A stretch of 17,987 nt of DNA, taken from positions 1 through 17,987 of the forward strand of contig CAKULN010000056.1 in the NCBI GenBank assembly GCA_934667175.1, read 5' to 3'. Both the position numbers and the translations under genes were made by a program. The DNA comes from an uncultured Bacteroidales bacterium (lineage in GTDB: Bacteria; Bacteroidota; Bacteroidia; Bacteroidales; UBA932). The notes under the pieces are model-generated. The model saw only the letters and a list, made by a program, of their open reading frames with translations, was not told where the DNA came from and did no database searches. Shown piece after piece: positions 7,161-14,056 of the stretch (its first letter is position 1; every line of letters starts with the position of its first letter).

Positions 7161-8768
7161 TCATTTGACATAGTAGCCGGACTGGAGCTCAAGTGTCTCT
7201 CCCCTCTTGATGGCGATGTTTTTCCCGGTGTATGAGGTGCCCCCAAGTTTGTACTGGACAATGTATGTGCCCTCCGGAAGGCTTGCCTCGTAGTACTCCT
7301 GGTAGGAGTAGGCACTGCCTGACGGATCGAAATGATAGCTTTTAGGATCGCTTGGGTTCTTGGAGTCAATGAAGACGATGTCCGTCATGAACTTTCCTTT
7401 CTCGCTGTTGACAAACTTGACATTGCCGCAAGGAATTCTGTTAGGCACAGGCAGGTCTATAAAAAACTCCTCAGAATTAATAGGCCAGTCCCTGACACCG
7501 GGCAATTTACCCGGAACATCAGAGAATATGCTCTTATAGTTCATGTCGCTCAATGTCACCTTCATCCGGTAACGAGTGGTTGCGTCAGACTCCGCCGTGT
7601 TCTCGACACTCCAGACCCAACCGCAATGGAAATCAAAAGTGGACCGGGAAATCGCCGGAGGCTGAGTGTTGATTAGTTCCGGAAGGTTCTTTATCTCCAA
7701 CTTATAGTTGATGCCACCGTCCTTCGAATTGTCTATGATGGACAGATCTCTGATCTCACGGGTTCTGGAACTGCTGAAGTTGCAGCCCGAACTCAGGGAA
7801 AGCCCCGCTCCGGCGGCACCTCCCGACAAACCGGCTTCAAAAGACCAGGTCACTCCCGATGTGTAAGTCTGGGAGTTTATCGTGGTCGAAGGGGACGGAA
7901 CCTGATTGAAGCGGACCGGAACAGAATTGCCTTTGTCATCGACAAGTGAGATGTCCACACGGTAGCCAGTCAGGAAAAAGCCCATGAAATCACCCGTCCA
8001 ATCAGGCGGGATCGTCTTTTTGAACATGCCTAGATACATCCCGTCAGAAGCGACCGAGAATGTGGCGTCAACAATGTAGAAATCCCCGATGTAATTGCTC
8101 TTGGCCGACTTGAACGCATACAGCGGGATGATTGAATAGTACTGCTCAAAGCGTCCGCTGCCCGTCAATCTGAGTTCGTTCTTCTTGTACTTGTAGATCA
8201 GGGCCTTGTCTATTTTATAGTCATGGGACGAGTACAGATGAATGGATTGAAGCAAATCCTCGCCTGCCGTGTTCGCGGAATTAGCATCTCCAACCCACGA
8301 CACAAGCCCGTTAAGGTTTGTCGGCGGGAAATCGTCCATAGTGAAGACTTTCCCGCTCCTGTGGAACGCGGCGAACAGGCAGTCGTCAAGTGTCTCCGCG
8401 GACAGGAATCCGATGTTCCGCTGCGAAAGGACCGACAACAAAGTAGAGGTCGGGGAAACCACGACCACCGCCGCTCCGCGTTGGTATGCATTCCAAATCT
8501 CGTCATCCTTGATGTCTTTCTCGCTGACAAAGACTACTTTGGCCTCATCGCACGAGACCTTCTTCCCGGTAAATCTTGAATATATCAACTCAAGAACATC
8601 CTCCTCCAGTTCAGACCAGACACAATAATCCAAATCTGATGTGCGATTCTCCTCTATGATCTCAGGCTCCGGATCAGGATCCAAATCTGATTTTCCTCCG
8701 CAGGATGCCGACAGCGCGAAAGCCGCGCAAAGCGCAAGTATATTCAACAAATCAATTATTCTTCTCAT
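7161..8768 (-). CDS. Lipoprotein with leukocidin-like pore-forming domain (paralogue B)
   Basis: Exported lipoprotein, 535 residues, lipobox LSASC with Cys23. An N-terminal alpha/beta-like region (about 45-160) includes VVVVSPTSTLLSVL and ends NLNGLVSWV, a block shared with the preceding gene. The middle (about 205-410) reads like a leukocidin/hemolysin domain: FYIVDATFSVASDGMY, QVPSPSTTI, then a Gly/Ser-rich alternating stretch (WSFEAGLSGGAAGAGLSL to NFSSSRTREI) resembling a membrane-inserting beta-hairpin, then CGWVWSV. The C-terminal beta domain (about 430-535) contains DLPVPNR, NSEKGKFMT and LPEGTYIVQYKLGG. The ORF can begin at GTG 8774; I use ATG 8768, preceded by TTAGGTG. It lies 45 bases after the paralogue, likely in one operon. 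Pore formation is inferred from pattern only; an adhesin or carbohydrate-binding surface protein is possible. Confidence 0.75.
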   Translation of the reverse strand: MRRIIDLLNILALCAAFALSASCGGKSDLDPDPEPEIIEENRTSDLDYCVWSELEEDVLELIYSRFTGKKVSCDEAKVVFVSEKDIKDDEIWNAYQRGAAVVVVSPTSTLLSVLSQRNIGFLSAETLDDCLFAAFHRSGKVFTMDDFPPTNLNGLVSWVGDANSANTAGEDLLQSIHLYSSHDYKIDKALIYKYKKNELRLTGSGRFEQYYSIIPLYAFKSAKSNYIGDFYIVDATFSVASDGMYLGMFKKTIPPDWTGDFMGFFLTGYRVDISLVDDKGNSVPVRFNQVPSPSTTINSQTYTSGVTWSFEAGLSGGAAGAGLSLSSGCNFSSSRTREIRDLSIIDNSKDGGINYKLEIKNLPELINTQPPAISRSTFDFHCGWVWSVENTAESDATTRYRMKVTLSDMNYKSIFSDVPGKLPGVRDWPINSEEFFIDLPVPNRIPCGNVKFVNSEKGKFMTDIVFIDSKNPSDPKSYHFDPSGSAYSYQEYYEASLPEGTYIVQYKLGGTSYTGKNIAIKRGETLELQSGYYVK

Positions 8769-8813
8769 AATCACCTAATTTCATTCAGATAGTACATGAA
8801 TATATTCACTGGT

Positions 8814-10427
8814 TTACTTGAATCCGTAGCCGGTTGAAAGTTTCACCGTTCCACCTGTCGTCACCCTTATGAGTCCGGTATATTTCCGGGTCTTGGTCTT
8901 GCCGTCCGATCCCTTGATGTCGCATTGGAGCTCATAGTCTCCGGCCACCAGAAACATGGAGCATGTGTTGCCTTGGCCATAAACGCTTTCGTCATGGTAG
9001 CTGCCGGTTTCCGGGTAACTCTTGTTGTACAAGCAGACATTGGTCATGAATGTGCCTTCCTCGGTGTTTGTAAGGTCAAATTTCCCGGTCGGAGCCCTGT
9101 TCGGCATTGGAAGGTCAAGGGTGACGGAATGCTGCTTCTGAACAAACTCAAGATCGTGGTAGTTAACGCTTCCCGAGTAGAAATAAGACGCGCCGTAGAC
9201 AAGATTGTAAAGGTCGATCATGACTCTGTACTTGGTCTTTACATCGTAGTCTCCCGCAGGAACGGCCCACACCCATTGGCTGTAGAAACTGATGGTCGAA
9301 GTCGAGACAAGAGGAGGGTCCGTGATTTTATTGGACTTGAAACGAGGAAGGTTGTTGATCACGTAGTCATAGCCTACCGTGGATCCCTCATGTCTGCTCA
9401 GCACATCGCAGTCGCTGATCGTGCGTGAAGTGCTTGAGGAGATTGAAAATCCTGTGGTCGAGGAGATCAACGGTGACGTACCTCCCGTGATTCCTCCTCC
9501 GATTGAGAAGTTCCATCCCGTCGTGTAACTTGTCGAGCCGATGACCGTCTCAGGGGACGGTACCTGGACAAAACGTCCGACGGGAGAACCTGAAGTGTTT
9601 ATTATGGTGAAGTTAGAACTAAGCGACTTTAGATAGAAACCGCAGATCCTTGCGTTGACCGCTCCGTGCTTCTTTGAGAAATTCCCTGTGTACATCTTCC
9701 CGGATGCGATGGAGACGGTGGAGGAGACAAGATAATAGTCCGTCGCTTCAGAGTCGCTCCCCTTGAATCCGTGCATCGGGGTGACTTTCAGCTGGACATC
9801 AACCGCGTAATCCCCTTCAAGATAATCGTGGCCGGACGCCACCACATTCGTTATCTTCTCCCTGACGTGATCCGAATGCGTCGTGTAGAGGCTTGATTCT
9901 TCCCAAAATGACGACGGGTCGAAGTTGCCGGTAGAATTCCGTAAGGTGTTGTTTACCCAAGAGACAAGACCGTTAAGGCTTTCGTCCACATCCATCCCCT
10001 CTGAAGGGTTGTTCACAACGCATTGGCCGGCACGTCCCTGCTGGAAGGCCACACATAGATAGTCCCTGGCTTCCACACCAAGTTGGTCAAGGACAGACGA
10101 TGACGGTTTGCTGACAATCACAATGCAGTCTTTGCGGACATCCAGCGCGGAATAACCTGCCATGTCCGTGACAATCACCAAGGCGTTGTCCGCTGAAGAC
10201 GCGGTTTCATCAAGACGGCCCTTGACCGCGGCGGTGAATTCCTCCGGAAGACCGGAAGCAACATAGGCCGGGAATGAAATCTTCTCGTCACTTGCTATGG
10301 ACGATGGGTCACGGTAATCTCCCTCGATGATCACTTCGTCACCATAGTCAGGATTGTCCTTTGAGCAGGAGGCGGGGAAAAGAGCGAGAGCCAGCACAGA
10401 GGCTGAAATCAAAAGGGAACGTTTCAT
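8814..10427 (-). CDS. Lipoprotein with leukocidin-like pore-forming domain (paralogue A)
   Basis: Exported lipoprotein, 537 residues, signal MKRSLLISASVLALALFPASC with the lipidated residue at Cys21. The layout matches the next gene: N-terminal alpha/beta-like region (about 50-160, CIVIVSKPSSSVLDQL, ending SLNGLVSWV), central beta region (about 205-410) with YYLVSSTVSIASGKMY, QVPSPETVIGSTSYTTGW and an alternating Gly/Ser-rich stretch (WNFSIGGGITGG to GFSISSSTSR), then QWVWAVP, then a C-terminal beta domain with DLPMPNRAPTG and NTEEGTFMT. The central pattern resembles leukocidin/hemolysin beta-pore toxins, with the alternating segment as candidate stem. The longer ORF starts at 10475 inside the upstream gene; ATG 10427 begins the signal peptide and lies 4 bases after that gene's stop, so the two are cotranscribed and perhaps coupled. 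Confidence 0.78.
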   Translation of the reverse strand: MKRSLLISASVLALALFPASCSKDNPDYGDEVIIEGDYRDPSSIASDEKISFPAYVASGLPEEFTAAVKGRLDETASSADNALVIVTDMAGYSALDVRKDCIVIVSKPSSSVLDQLGVEARDYLCVAFQQGRAGQCVVNNPSEGMDVDESLNGLVSWVNNTLRNSTGNFDPSSFWEESSLYTTHSDHVREKITNVVASGHDYLEGDYAVDVQLKVTPMHGFKGSDSEATDYYLVSSTVSIASGKMYTGNFSKKHGAVNARICGFYLKSLSSNFTIINTSGSPVGRFVQVPSPETVIGSTSYTTGWNFSIGGGITGGTSPLISSTTGFSISSSTSRTISDCDVLSRHEGSTVGYDYVINNLPRFKSNKITDPPLVSTSTISFYSQWVWAVPAGDYDVKTKYRVMIDLYNLVYGASYFYSGSVNYHDLEFVQKQHSVTLDLPMPNRAPTGKFDLTNTEEGTFMTNVCLYNKSYPETGSYHDESVYGQGNTCSMFLVAGDYELQCDIKGSDGKTKTRKYTGLIRVTTGGTVKLSTGYGFK

Positions 10428-10431
10428 GTCG

Positions 10432-11595
10432 CTATAGGCTGTAATGCAGTTTTTGTTTGTAATTTTTGTCCACACAAATGGTAGCGGTCTTCTTGGTCAG
10501 ATTATAGACAACAGACCATTGCGTGTTGCTTGTGATGTCACCTCCTTCGGAATTCAAGTCCGTGTGCACGTCATCAAGCAAAGACATGCACTCATCCTCC
10601 GTCATTATTCGGTTCTTCTTCTCCAGTGTCTCGTGAAGTTTGTCGTAACGTTCTCTTCCCCCACCAATGCTCTGCCAACCATCAGACAGATAAAAATTAG
10701 TAACATGATCAGTATTAATTAGATTCATCGACCAATCCTTTGCCGCCGGGTCATTCAGTGGCGGCACCTCGCCCGGCCGGTAATATTCAACGACGAGACT
10801 CTTTCCGCTCGCGTCGGCTATCAGGAAATGATAGTTAGAATCCGAATTGTCACCGTCCGCGAAAAAATTGTTAGTCTTGAAAACATCCACAGCCTCGTCA
10901 ACGCTGGTACAGCCGTCCAAAGCCAATCTGATGGCCAGAGTCGGTACGATGTCGCTTTTCGTCTTGTCATGTTGTACGGCACCTCCTGTACCACGCAGTG
11001 ACAGAACTCCGATGAACAGCCCAGCGTCATTCATTCCGTCCAGGCAGCAGTAGATTGAAGCTGTCACTGGCACCGACAGGTCTGTTTTTCCGTCAGACAA
11101 CGCCCCGGCCACATAGACGTCTTTGTCCAGGAAAGGCAGGGCTGAGATGCAGATGGACTCTTTCACACCTTTTGTGACATTGTGCACCAGCATGTTGGTA
11201 GATGACACAAAACGATAATCAAAGTTGCGTCCGACCAGAACGTCCCCATCCGGTGATTTGACGCAGAAAGCGCTGCATCCGTAATCCATACCCTCGCCGG
11301 CCTTGCTTAACTGCACTGTGGTCAGACATGGTATGACTTTACCTAAAAGTTGAACGCTGGAACTTGCCCCACCGCTCTCCATAATCTCACCGATGCAATA
11401 ATCGGCGCTATATTTCACTGAATATAGATGCCCGTCCGCCATATTCTTCAATGTTGACACCATGGCCTTCTGCTCGTCATTCCTAAGGAAGGCGGCAGGG
11501 TTGTTGGATGTGGTTGCGGATTCTTTCTCATGACAAGCAGGGAAAATGCAAGTCAGCGCTGAAAGACAAGAGACAAGATAGATAAAACGCTTCAT
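10432..11595 (-). CDS. Exported linear amide C-N hydrolase (choloylglycine hydrolase / acid-ceramidase-like Ntn hydrolase)
   Basis: An Ntn hydrolase that should cleave a non-peptide amide bond such as an N-acyl amino acid, N-acyl lipid or conjugated bile acid, outside the inner membrane. The 387-residue precursor has a lipoprotein signal (MKRFIYLV, FPAC with Cys21). The catalytic block is YGCSAFCVKSPDGDVLVGRN: Cys107 is the predicted nucleophile and GRNFDY (122-127) carries the conserved Arg and Asp. LDGMNDAGLFIGVLSL supplies the conserved Asn, and NYHFLIADASGKSLVVEYY is the later core strand pair. About 85 mature residues precede Cys107, as in NAAA/ceramidase-type precursors that self-cleave before Cys, unlike bile salt hydrolases that start at Cys2. 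An upstream in-frame start (11643) would put 16 residues before the signal and is rejected. First gene of a three-gene operon with two lipoproteins. Confidence 0.85.
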   Translation of the reverse strand: MKRFIYLVSCLSALTCIFPACHEKESATTSNNPAAFLRNDEQKAMVSTLKNMADGHLYSVKYSADYCIGEIMESGGASSSVQLLGKVIPCLTTVQLSKAGEGMDYGCSAFCVKSPDGDVLVGRNFDYRFVSSTNMLVHNVTKGVKESICISALPFLDKDVYVAGALSDGKTDLSVPVTASIYCCLDGMNDAGLFIGVLSLRGTGGAVQHDKTKSDIVPTLAIRLALDGCTSVDEAVDVFKTNNFFADGDNSDSNYHFLIADASGKSLVVEYYRPGEVPPLNDPAAKDWSMNLINTDHVTNFYLSDGWQSIGGGRERYDKLHETLEKKNRIMTEDECMSLLDDVHTDLNSEGGDITSNTQWSVVYNLTKKTATICVDKNYKQKLHYSL

Positions 11596-11604
11596 AGTTT
11601 GATT

Positions 11605-11620
11605 TTTGTTTTGAAACAAA
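11605..11620. promoter_or_regulatory. 16-bp palindrome immediately upstream of the hydrolase start
   Basis: TTTGTTT (11605-11611) and AAACAAA (11614-11620) form a perfect 7-bp inverted repeat with a 2-base centre, ending 9 bases before the start codon at 11595. It could be an operator or a weak RNA hairpin over the ribosome binding region. Confidence 0.4.
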
Positions 11621-11632
11621 CACTGAACCCAC

Positions 11633-11650
11633 GGCGTGGCCAACCACGCC
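11633..11650 (-). promoter_or_regulatory. GC-rich hairpin in the hydrolase operon leader
   Basis: GGCGTGG (11633-11639) and CCACGCC (11644-11650) form a perfect 7-bp stem with a 4-base loop. It lies between the -7 box at 11670-11677 and the start codon. No U-tract follows, so a 5' UTR structure or an operator fits better than a terminator. Confidence 0.45.
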
Positions 11651-11669
11651 TATTAAAGGAGTGTTAAGA

Positions 11670-11677
11670 CAAAAATA
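11670..11677 (-). promoter_or_regulatory. -7 promoter box of the hydrolase-lipoprotein operon
   Basis: Minus-strand TATTTTTG matches TAnnTTTG exactly. It predicts a leader of roughly 65-70 bases before ATG 11595. The -33 region is only a T-run, so an activator may be needed; the palindrome GGCAAATTTGCC lies just upstream. Confidence 0.5.
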
Positions 11678-11710
11678 CTAAAGAAAAGCGCCTGAAAAAA
11701 ATGGGCTCAC

Positions 11711-11722
11711 GGCAAATTTGCC
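11711..11722. promoter_or_regulatory. Candidate activator site GGCAAATTTGCC
   Basis: A perfect 12-bp palindrome in the 158-base gap between the membrane AraC regulator and the hydrolase, starting 34 bases upstream of the -7 box. Its position near -45 relative to the expected start is typical of activator binding. It is a candidate site for the adjacent regulator or another dimeric factor. Confidence 0.4.
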
Positions 11723-11753
11723 AAGTCGCCAAGAAATTGTCGTACGGGCAGCC

Positions 11754-12875
11754 CTACTTTGTCGAATCAGCAGTTTTTTGTCGGACCGACAGGTTGTTGA
11801 TTCTCCATTTCGCGGGAGTCATGCCCTCACTCTCCTTGAAGGAAGCGTTGAAATTGCTCAAGGAAAGGAATCCTGATTTTTGAGCGATTTCCGCGACGGT
11901 CACATCAGGATGTTCCAGCAACGCTCGTTTCGCATAATCAATCCTAAGCCCGCAGATCCATTCCCGGAAAGTCGCCTTGTATGTCTGATTGATGAAAGAA
12001 GAAAGGTACGTCCTGTTTGTGTACAATGTTTTGGACAGATCCGATATCGTAAGTCCTTGTTTCAGGTAGCCATCTGACTTTACCCATTCCTGCACAAGAC
12101 GTTGTATCTCCGGATTGCAGGACACTGTCTCCTCTGCAGGAACTTCAGAATCCTGATCGCTTTCGATAGCCTTTTCCACAGTTTCATGAAAAAGCAGGTA
12201 ATTCTGATAACTTACATACAGATAACAATAGAAAGGAACGGAAGACAACACCCACAGAAAGACCAGATTGTCAGGAAGGAAAGTCAAAGCCGAACAGCTG
12301 ATGCCGAAAATGAGCATCCAATATGTCAGGACCGACATCCATCTGACATAGGTCTCGATGTTGTCAGAATGAGTGTTGTCCATCATTTTGACCGCCTTAT
12401 GGTAGGCCTTGAGAAGATGGGAGGCCAAATACAGCCCGTACAAGGCAAGCATCAGGGCGAACGAATATATCATGCCGGCCTTCAACGGACCGTCTTTGGC
12501 AAAGAGGAGTACAGAAACGGAGAAGGCGACATACAGAAGCCATAGCATACAATGCCTCACGACCATCTTCCGGGTTATGTAGGACCGGTTCAGAAGCGTA
12601 TGCAGCGCAGCGACGAACAATCCGTAGCTGAAGAAGTACGTGGAAAGGTTCATGACAATCGCGGCATTGACGTTGACATGTCTTATGTCAATGCACAGAT
12701 GAACGGCATAATTCACCGCCAAGACCAGAAGCGCAGCACCCATCAAGTGCCTTGACCGCAGGTAATTGTCGAAAATCACCTTGCCCGGAACCTTCCCGAA
12801 AAAGAACCTGTAGGCAAAGAAAGCCATCAAGGTCAAGGCAATGCATAAAGAGTATCTGTACAGATCGATGTCCAT
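11754..12875 (-). CDS. Membrane-anchored AraC-type regulator with seven N-terminal TM helices
   Basis: 373 residues. About seven hydrophobic segments can be placed at 8-22, 42-62, 72-93, 105-126, 133-152, 178-200 and 203-220. A charged linker (EKAIESDQDSEVPAEE) leads to a C-terminal AraC DNA-binding domain (about 255-355): ISDLSKTLYTNRTYLSSFINQ is the first helix-turn-helix, VAEIAQKSGFLSLSNFNASF the second, followed by KESEGMTPAKWR. Such membrane regulators occur in Bacteroidota and may sense a ligand in or outside the membrane. The start ATG 12875 lies 10 bases after the isomerase stop, so it is probably cotranscribed with that gene. The hydrolase operon begins 158 bases downstream on the same strand and is its most plausible target. 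Confidence 0.85.
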   Translation of the reverse strand: MDIDLYRYSLCIALTLMAFFAYRFFFGKVPGKVIFDNYLRSRHLMGAALLVLAVNYAVHLCIDIRHVNVNAAIVMNLSTYFFSYGLFVAALHTLLNRSYITRKMVVRHCMLWLLYVAFSVSVLLFAKDGPLKAGMIYSFALMLALYGLYLASHLLKAYHKAVKMMDNTHSDNIETYVRWMSVLTYWMLIFGISCSALTFLPDNLVFLWVLSSVPFYCYLYVSYQNYLLFHETVEKAIESDQDSEVPAEETVSCNPEIQRLVQEWVKSDGYLKQGLTISDLSKTLYTNRTYLSSFINQTYKATFREWICGLRIDYAKRALLEHPDVTVAEIAQKSGFLSLSNFNASFKESEGMTPAKWRINNLSVRQKTADSTK

Positions 12876-12885
12876 GGGCGTGTCC

Positions 12886-13872
12886 TTACTCGATGCAGCT
12901 GGCCAGGCATGTCATCGCGGAGTCTGGACGGAACTCGATGGCGGTGGAGGTGGCGGGGATTAGGACGGTCTCGCCTTGACGAAGGGTCACTTCGTGTTCA
13001 TGGCCGTCATTCTCATGGTCCACAAGGCTGCCTTTTCCGGCGACGCACATCACGACGACGAAGGAGTCCAGCCTGGAGAGATCCTTGGAGCAAGGTTTGT
13101 CGAGGTCGAAAAGCGAGGTGGTGAAGTACTTGCAGCTTACCAGTTCTGTCTCAGCGTCTTTGACACGGGAATATTCAGTCCTGTAGTCTGGATAGACATC
13201 GTAGTCGATGGCCTCCTTGGCCTGCTCGATGTGAAGCTCGCGAGGCTTTCCGTCAAGACCCAGGCGGCCGTAGTCGTAGATCCTGTAGGTCAGGTCGGAA
13301 GTCTGCTGGATCTCGGCGACGAAGGCTCCGGCTCCGATGGCGTGGATGCGGCCGGCGGGAAGGAAGAACACGTCACCGGGAGCGATCCTGTAGCTGGCAA
13401 GGACGTCAGTGATAGTGTGCTCGTTGACCCTTTCCTCATATTCATCGGGAGTGATCCACTCGGTGAGACCGCTCAGCAGGTGGGCGCCCTCGTCCGCTCC
13501 CACAACGTACCACATCTCGGTCTTGCCTTTCATCCCTGGATGAGTCTTTTCGGCTAGCTCATCGTTCGGATGGACCTGGATGGACAAGTCGCTCTTCGCG
13601 TCGATGAATTTTATCAACAGCGGGAACTCCGTGCCGGTTTTGGCGAACACCTTCTTGCCGACAAGTTCGGGGCCATATTCATTCATCACATCGGTCAGGC
13701 TTTTGCCTGCGAGATGGCCGTTGGCTATCGTGGAGACGTGACCCGGGACAGCCGAGATCTCCCAGCTTTCCCCGATGTGATGCTGCTTTGTCTTGATGCC
13801 CTTAAACGGGGCGATCTTTTCTCCGCCCCACACCATTTCGCGGAGATAGGGCTCAAATTTCAGAGGATACAT
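12886..13872 (-). CDS. manA: Mannose-6-phosphate isomerase, class I
   Basis: Cytosolic zinc enzyme that interconverts mannose 6-phosphate and fructose 6-phosphate. The 328 residues match the short bacterial class I form. Metal ligands are visible: Gln99 and His101 in SIQVHPND, Glu119 in KTEMWYV, and His177 in LPAGRIHAIG. Arg197 lies in the conserved LTYRIYDYGR. The N-terminal VWGG and ESWEIS blocks are also typical. The C-terminal cupin part contains RQGETVLIPA. The ROK-type kinase gene lies upstream on the same strand, suggesting a joint hexose entry route. Start ATG 13872 is preceded by AAAGGAAC, a weak SD-like sequence. The regulator gene follows within 10 bases. Confidence 0.93.
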   Translation of the reverse strand: MYPLKFEPYLREMVWGGEKIAPFKGIKTKQHHIGESWEISAVPGHVSTIANGHLAGKSLTDVMNEYGPELVGKKVFAKTGTEFPLLIKFIDAKSDLSIQVHPNDELAEKTHPGMKGKTEMWYVVGADEGAHLLSGLTEWITPDEYEERVNEHTITDVLASYRIAPGDVFFLPAGRIHAIGAGAFVAEIQQTSDLTYRIYDYGRLGLDGKPRELHIEQAKEAIDYDVYPDYRTEYSRVKDAETELVSCKYFTTSLFDLDKPCSKDLSRLDSFVVVMCVAGKGSLVDHENDGHEHEVTLRQGETVLIPATSTAIEFRPDSAMTCLASCIE

Positions 13873-13931
13873 ATTCGTTAAGTTCCTTTATGTAACATGA
13901 AAAAAAATAAGTTGCCTCAGATTAAGAGAAG

Positions 13932-13980
13932 ATTTTCGAGGATAGATCTATTTTCGAAGAAGGAGTGTGCCGGTGGCACA
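13932..13980. promoter_or_regulatory. Palindromes in the kinase-isomerase gap
   Basis: In the 184-base gap 13873-14056, ATAGATCTAT (13942-13951) is a perfect 10-bp palindrome overlapped by two direct copies of ATTTTCGA (13932-13939 and 13950-13957, 18 bases apart). A second inverted repeat, TGTGCC-GGT-GGCACA, occupies 13966-13980. No good TAnnTTTG box is visible, so the isomerase may be read from the kinase promoter with these elements acting in the transcript, or from a promoter I cannot recognise. Confidence 0.35.
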
Positions 13981-14056
13981 TGACTGATGAGAAAAAAGAT
14001 ATAGACCGAAAAGATTCCTTAAGATGATGCAGGTTATTTTTTGAAGGTTACTATAA

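Noticed and set aside
10432..11595. Dedicated bile salt hydrolase
   Set aside because: The nucleophile is internal (Cys107) behind a propeptide, unlike BSH where Cys2 becomes the N-terminus. The broader amide hydrolase call is safer; bile salts remain only one possible substrate.
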